A stretch of 24,416 bases of DNA from an uncultured Clostridium sp. (lineage in GTDB: Bacteria; Bacillota; Clostridia; TANB77; CAG-508). Each line of letters opens with the position of its first letter. Position 1 is the stretch's first letter. A program made the translations under genes and the position numbers. The notes beneath the pieces are model-generated. The model saw only the letters and a program-made list of their open reading frames with translations, did not search any database and was not told the DNA's origin. Location: assembly GCA_900553015.1 (NCBI GenBank), contig USBY01000024.1, positions 1 to 24,416 on the forward strand, written 5' to 3'. This document shows, one piece after another, positions 7,352 to 14,784 of the stretch.

Positions 7352-9640
7352 TTGAAAAGACCGATTATAATAATATTAATTTCATATATTATAGGTATAT
7401 TAGGGGGCTTATACATAAATAGTATAGCCTTCTTTTGTTTTATACTAATTATTGCAATGTGTCTTTTGGGCATCAGAAAAATAAATAATAAATATTTTAG
7501 ATTTTTAAGGAGATTCTTAAAAAGATATACTGAATTACTAATTTTGATTAGTATGACTTTTGGCTTTCTGTATACAAATATTCTAGAGCAAAAATATGAT
7601 AACATATACGAAGAAGAAGAAATAGCAGAACATTGCATTGTGATTGCTGACAAAGAGCCAAAAGAGTATAAAGACTTATATAAGGTTAAAATTATTAATA
7701 GTAAAAATAGTGCAAGAAATGGTACAAAATTATATATAAGAGTAAATAAGCAAGCGAATATTGAAGTAGGAGATATGTTAGTAATTGATGGAACATATGT
7801 TGAACCAGATGTTGCTAGAAATGAAAGAGGATTTAATTACAAAGAATATTTAAAAACATTAGAAATATATGGAACAGTTGAAATTAATCATTATAAAGTA
7901 ATAAAAAAGGGTAGAATAAATAAATTAATACTATATACAGCTAGATTAAAAGAAATTCTAAAGAGTAATATAAGTAAAGTAATAAAAAAAGAAGAAAATA
8001 AAAATTTGCTTATTGCTATGATTTTAGGCGATACGGAAGATTTAAGTGAAGAATTAAAAACAGATTTTTTAAACAGTAATTTATATCATATTTTGTCAGT
8101 ATCTGGGGGACAAGTTTCGAATATTATTATAGGAATTACAATTCTTTTTAGATTGTTAAAAATACATAAAAAAATAATGGATGCCTTGTGTATAGTAATT
8201 TTAATTGAATTTATGTTTCTTACAGGTTTAACACCTTCAATTATTAGGGCTTGCATAATGTGTATTATAAATTTGATTAGTGGATTAATTATTAGAAGGT
8301 ATGATATAGCAAATAGTTTAGGAATATCTTTACTTATCATATTAATAAATAATCCTTTTGCAATTAATAGTTTGAGTGTTTTGTTATCATATTTTGGCTT
8401 TTTAGGAATTATAGTATTAGGAAGTTTTACTATAAAGGAAGTTAATAAAGTAATTAAAAATAATATTTTAAGATATATTTTTAATATTGTAATTAGTTCT
8501 GTGGCTGCTCAAATTTTTATTTTTCCAATAATATTATATGTTTTTGGAACCATTTCATTAACTTTTATTTTTTCGAATTTATTAATTATTCCATTATCGA
8601 CGGTAATTACAATTATTGGACTATTTATCATGATATGCCCATTACCAATGTTTTGCTTTGTAGAACCATTAATAGAACTAACAATAAACATAGTTGGATT
8701 TTTTTCGGATATAGGTATTTCTAAAATCTATTGTATTATTCCCAATATAAAAGAAATAATAATTTATTATGTAATGAGTATATATTTATATTATATGCTA
8801 AGAAGGGACTATATTTATAAAATCAAGCATTTTTTTAGAAAATATAAAAAGATAATAGTACTAATTTTGCTGCTAAGTATCGGTACAGCATTTATTTATA
8901 AAAATATACCAAAAGATTTGTATATTAATTTTATAGATGTTGGACAAGGTGATTCTACACTTATAACTACGCAGTTTAATAAAAAGATATTAATAGATGG
9001 CGGAGGAAGCGAATTTGGTTCAACTTTTGATGTGGGGGAGAAAACATTATTACCATATCTATTAAAGAAAAAAATTGATAAATTAGATTATGTTATTATT
9101 TCTCACTTTGACTCAGACCATGTTGGAGGAATTTTAACGATTTTAGAAGAATTAAATGTAAAACAGGTATTAATACCAAAACAAGTGGAATATTCAGAGA
9201 ATTATAATAAATTTTTGGATATTATAAAGAAAAGAAATATAAAGGTAAAAATAGTTGGAGAAGGAAATACAATTAATCTAGATAAAAATACATATTTAGA
9301 TATTTTATGGCCAGAAGAAAAACAAATTACAGATAATGTTTTAAATAATAATTCAATGATTGTAAGACTTTGTTATAAAAATTTTAAAATGCTTTTTACA
9401 GGTGATATTGAAGAGATAGCAGAACAAAAATTACTTCAAAAATATGAAAATACAGAAAAATTAACTGCAGATATTTTAAAGGTAGCACATCATGGGTCAA
9501 AATCATCATCAATAGCAGAATTTTTAGAAAAAGTAAATCCAAAAATAGCTGTAATTGGAGTAGGAAAGAATAATAAATTTGGACATCCAAATGCAGGAGT
9601 TCTAGATAGATTAAGCATGCTACGGAACAAAAATATATAG
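7352..9640 (+). CDS. comEC: ComEC/Rec2-family DNA uptake channel protein, 3' end frameshifted
   Basis: ComEC carries transforming single-stranded DNA across the cytoplasmic membrane. The open frame (762 residues) starts MKRPIIIILISYIIGI, typical of the family. It uses a TTG codon with GAGG just upstream; no better start exists nearby. An N-terminal DUF4131 region (~25-170), a multi-helix Competence domain (~205-465) and a metallo-beta-lactamase-like domain (~518 on) follow in the expected order. Metal-site motifs are present: H585-x-D587-x-D589-H590 and AHHGS (712-716). After FGHPNAGVLDRLS the frame slips and stops at LRNKNI. The expected ending lies in the +1 frame (9621-9716). No other competence genes are in the window, so transformation is not proven. 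Confidence 0.88.
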   Translation: MKRPIIIILISYIIGILGGLYINSIAFFCFILIIAMCLLGIRKINNKYFRFLRRFLKRYTELLILISMTFGFLYTNILEQKYDNIYEEEEIAEHCIVIADKEPKEYKDLYKVKIINSKNSARNGTKLYIRVNKQANIEVGDMLVIDGTYVEPDVARNERGFNYKEYLKTLEIYGTVEINHYKVIKKGRINKLILYTARLKEILKSNISKVIKKEENKNLLIAMILGDTEDLSEELKTDFLNSNLYHILSVSGGQVSNIIIGITILFRLLKIHKKIMDALCIVILIEFMFLTGLTPSIIRACIMCIINLISGLIIRRYDIANSLGISLLIILINNPFAINSLSVLLSYFGFLGIIVLGSFTIKEVNKVIKNNILRYIFNIVISSVAAQIFIFPIILYVFGTISLTFIFSNLLIIPLSTVITIIGLFIMICPLPMFCFVEPLIELTINIVGFFSDIGISKIYCIIPNIKEIIIYYVMSIYLYYMLRRDYIYKIKHFFRKYKKIIVLILLLSIGTAFIYKNIPKDLYINFIDVGQGDSTLITTQFNKKILIDGGGSEFGSTFDVGEKTLLPYLLKKKIDKLDYVIISHFDSDHVGGILTILEELNVKQVLIPKQVEYSENYNKFLDIIKKRNIKVKIVGEGNTINLDKNTYLDILWPEEKQITDNVLNNNSMIVRLCYKNFKMLFTGDIEEIAEQKLLQKYENTEKLTADILKVAHHGSKSSSIAEFLEKVNPKIAVIGVGKNNKFGHPNAGVLDRLSMLRNKNI

Positions 9641-9716
9641 AACGGATTTAAATGGAGAGATTACTATAAAAGTAAACAACATAGGGAAGATCTGGGTTAA
9701 TAGTAAGCTAAAATAG
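9621..9716 (+). pseudogene. comEC: Out-of-frame 3' end of comEC
   Basis: From TAC at 9621 the +1 frame reads YGTKIYRTDLNGEITIKV, then NNIGKIWVNSKLK and a TAG at 9714-9716. This is the standard end of ComEC metallo-beta-lactamase domains (YRTDLNGEI is highly typical), so the gene was ~787 codons before a net +1 base change around 9611-9621, near the palindrome GCATGC. It may be a real mutation, a phase-variable state or a sequencing/assembly error. Confidence 0.85.
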
Positions 9717-9840
9717 TATTATAATTTTAGGTTATATAGATATAATCCAAATAATGTAAAAAAGCTGGAATATATAGCTCATATGATTGACTAAGTGGAG
9801 TATTTAGTGGAGATGACGATGATATTTCTACATAAAAAAT

Positions 9841-9870
9841 GTATAAATTTTCTAATAATTCTACATAATA
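9841..9870 (+). promoter_or_regulatory. Candidate forespore (sigma-G-type) promoter of the BofC-domain gene
   Basis: GTATA (9841-9845) fits the GHATR -35 pattern and CATAATA (9864-9870) fits the CATNHTA -10 pattern of sigma-G. The spacer is 18 bp. BofC is forespore-expressed in Bacillus, which agrees. The region is very AT-rich, so a chance match is quite possible. No clear sigma-A promoter was seen in the 186-nt gap before the gene. Confidence 0.35.
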
Positions 9871-9902
9871 ATATAAAACAGTAGAGAAGGCAGGAGATTT
9901 AT

Positions 9903-10493
9903 ATGAGCAAATTAAAAATAGTTATAATATCAATATTTACAATAGCGTTGGTGATATTAACAAGTGCTGTAGTATATCAAAATATAAAATATGATAAATT
10001 GGCAAAGGAAGAAGAAAAAGTGACAGATGAATGTATTTATGAGAATAACGAAATCGAAAATGATATAGACGAAATAAAAGTAAGTGAAACAGAAACTAAG
10101 GTGTCACCAAATGCAGAACTAGTTATAAAAAAATATTATAATGAATGTGGACACACAACAGAAGAGGTAAGAGAAGTTACAAATGATATGGTAAATAAAA
10201 CGCAAAAGGAAGTAGAAGAATTATACCCAGATTACAAAATAGAAAGCTTTGACAATAACAAAATTGTTTTATTGAAAGAGGAAGAAGGACAATGTGATGA
10301 ACATTATATTGTAAAAGATGAAAATAGTAATATTGTTATTTATAAGCTTTTAGCTGATGGTACAGAAGAGATATATCAAAATACGGGAATTTCTACAGAA
10401 TATTTACCAGAAACAGATAAAATAAGTTTAAGAGATGGAATAAAAATTTTTGGAAGAGAAAATTTAAACAGCTTAATAGAAGATTTTGAATAA
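9903..10493 (+). CDS. Membrane-anchored protein with BofC C-terminal-like domain
   Basis: The 196-residue protein has one N-terminal membrane segment (about residues 5-25), an acidic linker (~30-65), and a C-terminal domain. The end of that domain, HYIVKDENSNIVIYKLLADG through ISTEYLPETDKISLRDGIKI to LNSLIEDFE, closely resembles the BofC C-terminal domain. Bacillus BofC acts in the intermembrane space between forespore and mother cell, restraining SpoIVB and thus pro-sigma-K activation. Clostridial proteins with this domain are of unproven function and lack the BofC N-terminal domain, so only the domain is named here. The start follows CAGGAG (9891-9896). It lies downstream of comEC and ends against the convergent pgsA. 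Confidence 0.72.
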   Translation: MSKLKIVIISIFTIALVILTSAVVYQNIKYDKLAKEEEKVTDECIYENNEIENDIDEIKVSETETKVSPNAELVIKKYYNECGHTTEEVREVTNDMVNKTQKEVEELYPDYKIESFDNNKIVLLKEEEGQCDEHYIVKDENSNIVIYKLLADGTEEIYQNTGISTEYLPETDKISLRDGIKIFGRENLNSLIEDFE

Positions 10494-10496
10494 CAT

Positions 10497-10529
10497 AAAA
10501 GACAGTTCTATTTTTTAGAACTGTCTTTT
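10497..10529. terminator. Bidirectional terminator between the BofC-domain gene and pgsA
   Basis: AAAAGACAGTTCTA (10497-10510) pairs perfectly over 14 bp with TAGAACTGTCTTTT (10516-10529) around a 5-base T loop. T/A runs on both sides allow termination from either strand. On the minus strand the hairpin includes the last codons and the stop codon of pgsA. Confidence 0.85.
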
Positions 10530-11107
10530 GTTTTATCTACAAATTGTTCATTTATTTTTAAGTTTTCCTTTTTCAAGTAACCTTGCATATAAAAAGCTTT
10601 TATATACATAATTAAAGAAAAGATTGTAGAAATTAGAGCTAAGTAATAAATGTATATACTAAAGTCAAATGAAAAATCAAATTGTTTTATAAATAATGAG
10701 CAAACAATAGCTATATAGAATAATACTGTAGCAAGTTTTCCATACCATCTACTAGAAACAACTAATTCTTTTCCATATAGGAAGGAAGCACCTGCAACCA
10801 TTATAAATTCTTTTAAAATAACTATAACAAGTATCCACATAGGAATTATATCTTTTATAGCTAAAGTTCCTAAAGTTATTATTTGTGTACATTTATCTGC
10901 TAATGGGTCAATTAATTTTCCAAAATTAGTTATAAAATTATATTTTCTTGCGATAAATCCATCTAAAATATCTGTTAAGCCTGATATTGTAAAGATAATG
11001 AATGCTGCAATATATGAATCATAAACTAAATTGATTACAATAAAAGGTATAAGTATAAATCTAAATATTGTTAATATGTTAGGAATTTGTCTAGCAATTT
11101 TTTTCAT
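10508..11107 (-). CDS. pgsA: CDP-diacylglycerol--glycerol-3-phosphate 3-phosphatidyltransferase
   Basis: PgsA makes phosphatidylglycerophosphate from CDP-diacylglycerol and glycerol-3-phosphate, the committed step to phosphatidylglycerol and cardiolipin. The CDP-alcohol phosphotransferase signature is complete: D46-x2-D49-G50-x2-A53-R54-x8-G63-x3-D67-x3-D71. Several hydrophobic helices follow, as expected of this integral membrane enzyme. The 199-residue length is slightly long for the family because of a polar tail (QFVDKTKDSSKK) encoded partly inside the terminator hairpin. The start follows GGAGGACTATAG. It is 23 nt downstream of the clpE-like gene and probably co-transcribed with it. Related family members with other alcohol acceptors cannot be fully excluded. 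Confidence 0.9.
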   Translation of the reverse strand: MKKIARQIPNILTIFRFILIPFIVINLVYDSYIAAFIIFTISGLTDILDGFIARKYNFITNFGKLIDPLADKCTQIITLGTLAIKDIIPMWILVIVILKEFIMVAGASFLYGKELVVSSRWYGKLATVLFYIAIVCSLFIKQFDFSFDFSIYIYYLALISTIFSLIMYIKAFYMQGYLKKENLKINEQFVDKTKDSSKK

Positions 11108-11130
11108 CTATAGTCCTCCATTAAATACAT

Positions 11131-13494
11131 TTATAATATTGTGAATTTTAATTCGTCATTTTCTAAATCTACTTTTACAGTATTACCACTATTTATTTCT
11201 TGTCGTAAAACTTTTTCTGATAATTCATCTTCAATATAACGTTGAATAGCTCTTCTTAATGGTCTTGCACCATATTTTAGGTCTGTTCCTTTTTTCATTA
11301 AATATTTTTTTGCTTCGTCGCTTACGATTAAACTAATATTTTTATCTGCAAGAGCTTTACTAGTATCTGCAAGCATAATATCAACGATTTGAATTAATTC
11401 ATTCTCAGTTAAACTGTCAAAAATAACAATTTCATCTACTCTATTTAAAAATTCCGGTCTAAATGTTTCTCTTAGACTAGATTCTATTTTTTCTTTATTA
11501 AATGTTTTAGATGAATTGAATCCAATTGAGTTTACATTAGCATTAGAGCCAACGTTAGAAGTCATTATAATAATTGTATTTTCGAAACTTACTGTATTAC
11601 CTTGTGAATCTGTAAGTCTTCCATCATCTAATATTTGTAATAATAAATTAAATACATCTGGATGAGCTTTTTCTATTTCATCAAAAAGAACAATTGAGTA
11701 TGGTTGTCTTTTAACTTTTTCTGTTAATTGACCAGCATCATCATAACCAACATATCCTGGAGGAGAGCCAATCAATTTTGATGTGGAATTGCTTTCCATA
11801 TATTCGGACATATCAATTCTTATAATCATGTCTTCGTTTCCAAACATTTCGTATGCTAGAGATTTAGCAAGTTCTGTTTTACCAACACCTGTAGGTCCAA
11901 CAAAGATGAAAGATGGTGGTCTTTTAGTACTTTTTAGTCCTGCACGATTTCTTCTTATTGCACGAGCAACACTATTTACAGCTTCGTTTTGACCAATTAT
12001 TCTAGTATGAAGATTTTTTTCTAAATTTAATAATTTTTCTGTTTCAGCCTCTGTTATTTTTGTTACAGGAATTTTAGTCCAACTTTCTATAACTTGCGCA
12101 ATATCCTGAACAGTTAAATTTGGAACAGTAATATTTTTTTGAATGTCATCTATTTCTTGAGCAATTGAGCATTCTGTTGCTTTTAATTTCGCTGCTTTTT
12201 CATAGTCTTGATTAGAATCGTTTTCGTTAGTAGCTTTTGCACTTTCGGCAGCAATTTCTTCTTGTTCATCTTTTACTTCTTGTAATCTCTTTTTTAATAC
12301 TTGTAATTTAAATAGGTCTTGATTATTTAAATTAATTCTAGAGCAAGCTTCATCTAAGATATCGATTGCTTTATCTGGTAAGAATCTATCATGTATATAT
12401 TTTTCTGACATAGAAACAGTTTTTTCTATAACTTCTTTAGAAATTTTTACACCATGGAATTTTTCATAATATTGTTTAATTCCTTCAAGAATTTCTACAG
12501 TGTCTTGAATATTAGGTTCTTGAACGATAATTGGTTGGAATCTTCTTTCTAAAGCTGAATCCTTTTCTATATATTTTCTATATTCCTTTAAAGTGGTTGT
12601 TCCAATTAATTGGATTTCACCATTTGCTAAAGATGGTTTTAATATGTTAGCAGCGTTCATAGAATGATCTGCATCACCAGCACCAATAATATTATGAATT
12701 TCGTCTATTACTAATATGATATTACCTAAATCTTTACATTCATCTACTAAAGACTTTATTCTAGCTTCGAATTGACCTCTAAATTGAGTTCCTGCAATTA
12801 AAGCAGTCATGTCTATTAGATAAACTTCTTTATCTAGTAATTTTGGTGGAACTTCTTTATTAGAAATTTTTATAGCAAGTCCTTGTGCCAAAGCTGTTTT
12901 ACCAACACCAGGTTCACCAATTAAGCATGGGTTATTTTTAGATCTTCTGTTTAAAATTTGAATCATTCTTTCGATTTCTTTATTTCTACCAATTACATTA
13001 TCTAACTCATTGTTTTTAGCTTTTTGTGTTAAATTGGTACCATATGAATCTAAAAATTTTCTTTTCTTTTTCTTATTTTTTGAAGTTTTTCTTTGTTGTT
13101 TAGTGTTAGTATTTTCTGAATCATTTGAATCATTATTAGGGGTTATAAAACCTGCAAATAGTGATTCTAGTGGCATACCATTAATATTTTTATCAGCAGA
13201 GTCATCATCGTCTGAATCTGTTGGATCATTTCCTAAATTAACCAAATTTAAAGATTCTAAATTTAAATTTTTTGATAAATCTTTAAATAAAGATTCTATT
13301 TGGTTAGACATATTATTGTTATTATTTATATTATTATTTAAAATGTTATTTTGTTTTGCAATAACATCTAATGGATCAATTCCTTTTTTCTTGGCACAAT
13401 CATAACATAAACCCTTTAAAGACTCTTTACCGTCTTGATCTATTGAATTTATAAATATGATTGCAGTATTCTTTTTACATTCTGAACAAATCAT
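11131..13494 (-). CDS. clpE: ClpE-like Clp protease ATP-binding subunit with N-terminal zinc finger
   Basis: This Hsp100 unfoldase probably feeds proteins into ClpP. The 787-residue chain starts with a C4 zinc finger (C3-x2-C6, C30-x2-C33) instead of the Clp-N repeats of ClpC, which is the ClpE layout. A poorly conserved N/D/S/K-rich linker (~50-150) follows. AAA-1 has Walker A GEPGVGKT (193-200) and Walker B with D264-E265. A UVR-like coiled coil (~427-450) separates it from AAA-2, with Walker A GPTGVGKT (533-540) and Walker B LFDE (603-606). The IGF tripeptide at 657-659 in AAA-2 is the ClpP-docking loop. Bacillus ClpE is ~700 residues; the surplus is mostly the linker. It precedes pgsA in one transcription unit. 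A ClpC origin with a replaced N domain is the alternative. Confidence 0.87.
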   Translation of the reverse strand: MICSECKKNTAIIFINSIDQDGKESLKGLCYDCAKKKGIDPLDVIAKQNNILNNNINNNNNMSNQIESLFKDLSKNLNLESLNLVNLGNDPTDSDDDDSADKNINGMPLESLFAGFITPNNDSNDSENTNTKQQRKTSKNKKKKRKFLDSYGTNLTQKAKNNELDNVIGRNKEIERMIQILNRRSKNNPCLIGEPGVGKTALAQGLAIKISNKEVPPKLLDKEVYLIDMTALIAGTQFRGQFEARIKSLVDECKDLGNIILVIDEIHNIIGAGDADHSMNAANILKPSLANGEIQLIGTTTLKEYRKYIEKDSALERRFQPIIVQEPNIQDTVEILEGIKQYYEKFHGVKISKEVIEKTVSMSEKYIHDRFLPDKAIDILDEACSRINLNNQDLFKLQVLKKRLQEVKDEQEEIAAESAKATNENDSNQDYEKAAKLKATECSIAQEIDDIQKNITVPNLTVQDIAQVIESWTKIPVTKITEAETEKLLNLEKNLHTRIIGQNEAVNSVARAIRRNRAGLKSTKRPPSFIFVGPTGVGKTELAKSLAYEMFGNEDMIIRIDMSEYMESNSTSKLIGSPPGYVGYDDAGQLTEKVKRQPYSIVLFDEIEKAHPDVFNLLLQILDDGRLTDSQGNTVSFENTIIIMTSNVGSNANVNSIGFNSSKTFNKEKIESSLRETFRPEFLNRVDEIVIFDSLTENELIQIVDIMLADTSKALADKNISLIVSDEAKKYLMKKGTDLKYGARPLRRAIQRYIEDELSEKVLRQEINSGNTVKVDLENDELKFTIL

Positions 13495-13563
13495 TAATTA
13501 AGTTCTCCTTTATCGAAAATTTATATTAATATATAGTTTATACAATATATATAATACTATATT

Positions 13564-13591
13564 ATTATACCACAATAGTCAATGATTTCAA
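13564..13591 (-). promoter_or_regulatory. Sigma-A promoter of clpE-pgsA, with a degenerate CtsR-like site
   Basis: Read on the minus strand, TTGAAA (13586-13591) and TATAAT (13564-13569) are 16 bp apart, with TGG directly before the -10 giving an extended -10. On the + strand the same stretch reads AGTCAAT-GA-TTTCAAA, which resembles two CtsR heptads (RGTCAAA) but with a 2-base instead of 3-base spacer and mismatches. The promoter is credible; CtsR control is weakly supported. Confidence 0.6.
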
Positions 13592-13613
13592 ACAATATAT
13601 ATACTTAAAAAAG

Positions 13614-13642
13614 TTGAAAATTATATACCTAAATGTTATAAT
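13614..13642 (+). promoter_or_regulatory. Sigma-A promoter of the DUF4163/DUF3298 gene
   Basis: TTGAAA (13614-13619) and TATAAT (13637-13642) are separated by 17 bp, and TGT directly before the -10 gives an extended -10. This is one of the strongest promoter matches in the window. It is divergent from the clpE promoter, with the two -35 boxes only about 22 bases apart. Transcription would begin near 13650, so the start codon must be downstream of it. Confidence 0.8.
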
Positions 13643-13670
13643 TAGATGTAAGTTTAGAAAAGGAGTACGT

Positions 13671-14510
13671 ATGAGAAGAGTAAAGATACCTAAAAGCCAA
13701 ATATTTTGCTTTTCTCTCATAATGATTGTATGTATAATCGCTATTGTAGAAGCTTTATATTATGTTATGAATCCAAATATTCAAGATAAGGAGAATATAG
13801 CCGATAATAGTTTAAGCAATGCACAAATTACAGACACAAATTTAGTTGATAATTTTGATGATGTATTTCAAAATTCATTTAAAAATACTAACACATCAGA
13901 AGAGGCAGAAAAAATAGATGCAGATAAAGATTATATATATACAAATTATGAGAAAACAGAAGTAAATTCAGGGAATTATGAAATAGATGTAAAAATACCA
14001 GTGATTAATATAAATTCTGAGGAAATAAAATCATATAATGAAGACATCAAACAAGTATTTCAAGATAAAGCAGAGAGTATTTTAAATGGTGGCTCAAATA
14101 GATCTGTATATTCGGTAGATTATGAAGCTTTTTTAAATAATAACATTTTATCAATTGTTATAAGATCAACTTTAAAAGAGGGAAGTAATCCGCAAAGAGT
14201 AATTATACAAACTTATTGTTATAATATTAAAGAAATGAAAAAAGTAGAATTTTCTGATATTATGACACTTAAAAACTTAGATACTAATACAGTACAAGAA
14301 AAAATAAGAAAACAAATACAGGGAAAACAAGAAGAAGCTAAGGCTTTACAGCAATTAGGTTATTCGGTTTATATAAGAGATTTAAGAAGTGATAGATATG
14401 ATGTAGAAAATATAAGTAACTTTTTCATAGACGAAAATAATAATGTATATGTTATTTATGCATATGGAAATTCTAGCAATACAGATGTAACAGATATAGT
14501 AATATTTTAA
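13671..14510 (+). CDS. Membrane-anchored DUF4163/DUF3298 (RsiV/PdaC-like) protein
   Basis: I place the start at the ATG at 13671 (279 residues). AGGAG sits at 13661-13665, and the longer frame from TTG at 13614 would begin inside the -35 promoter box. The protein has a short basic cytoplasmic N terminus, one transmembrane helix (~10-33), an Asn/Asp-rich linker (~34-85) and an outer domain. That domain, from YEIDVKIPVININSEEIKSY through NNILSIVIRST to VEFSDIMTLKNLDT and NFFIDENNNVYVIYAYG, fits the DUF4163-DUF3298 fold found in RsiV and PdaC. RsiV is an anti-sigma factor and lysozyme receptor, but no ECF sigma gene lies nearby and the N terminus is too short for a sigma-binding domain. Function is therefore unknown; an envelope-sensing or wall-associated role is a guess. 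Confidence 0.75.
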   Translation: MRRVKIPKSQIFCFSLIMIVCIIAIVEALYYVMNPNIQDKENIADNSLSNAQITDTNLVDNFDDVFQNSFKNTNTSEEAEKIDADKDYIYTNYEKTEVNSGNYEIDVKIPVININSEEIKSYNEDIKQVFQDKAESILNGGSNRSVYSVDYEAFLNNNILSIVIRSTLKEGSNPQRVIIQTYCYNIKEMKKVEFSDIMTLKNLDTNTVQEKIRKQIQGKQEEAKALQQLGYSVYIRDLRSDRYDVENISNFFIDENNNVYVIYAYGNSSNTDVTDIVIF

Positions 14511-14543
14511 AAGTAACATGTAAAAATGTTACTTTTATTTTTT
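14509..14543 (+). terminator. Intrinsic terminator of the DUF4163/DUF3298 gene
   Basis: AAAAGTAACAT (14509-14519) pairs perfectly with ATGTTACTTTT (14526-14536) around GTAAAA. A T-rich tract (ATTTTTTTG) follows. The stem starts inside the TAA stop codon of the gene. Confidence 0.85.
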
Positions 14544-14563
14544 GTTAATTAGTATTTATATGC

Positions 14564-14592
14564 AAAAAAAGAAGCACTTTGTAGTGCTTCTT
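14564..14592 (-). terminator. Strong intrinsic terminator facing htrA (minus strand)
   Basis: AAGAAGCACT (14569-14578) pairs with AGTGCTTCTT (14583-14592) around TTGT. Read on the minus strand the hairpin is followed by seven T (A-run at 14564-14570). It ends minus-strand transcription coming from htrA or from an unseen promoter in the gap, nearly 200 nt beyond the htrA stop codon. Confidence 0.8.
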
Positions 14593-14627
14593 CTTTGAAA
14601 ATAAAAGGGGATGTTTTTAAACATACA

Positions 14628-14700
14628 GTCAGTAATTGGAGTAATAAGTATTACTGACTTCTCCTATAATATAACAATTAAATTTGTTCATTTTGTGAAC
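14628..14700. repeat. Pair of inverted repeats in the htrA downstream gap
   Basis: GTCAGTAAT (14628-14636) pairs perfectly with ATTACTGAC (14650-14658). Its loop holds a second copy of GTAAT and an AGTATTACT segment, so a nested alternative hairpin is possible. A small repeat GTTCA (14686-14690) with TGAAC (14696-14700) follows. Neither has a T-run, so they are not terminators. They lie in a 274-bp region without a gene, bounded by terminators. Confidence 0.55.
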
Positions 14701-14748
14701 TTAAAGTGATATGTTTGAAAAAATAAAATTACTTTGCTTAAAATTGTA

Positions 14749-14778
14749 ATGGACACGAAGTTTATTTTTCGTGTCCAT
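14749..14778 (-). terminator. Hairpin directly downstream of htrA (possible first terminator)
   Basis: ATGGACACGAA (14749-14759) pairs perfectly over 11 bp with TTCGTGTCCAT (14768-14778) around GTTTATTT. It lies 6 bases after the htrA stop. On the minus strand it is followed by TACAATTTT, a poor U-tract, so it may protect the mRNA 3' end or terminate only partly. Confidence 0.55.
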
Positions 14779-14784
14779 AAATAA

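Noticed and set aside
7309..7653. 114-residue open frame on the minus strand
   Set aside because: It is antisense to the comEC start; no start signal, and AT-rich membrane-coding sequence often leaves the opposite strand open.
13010..13405. 131-residue open frame on the + strand
   Set aside because: It is antisense to the low-complexity linker and zinc finger of the clpE-like gene; its Phe/Leu/Ser-rich composition is that of a reverse-strand shadow.
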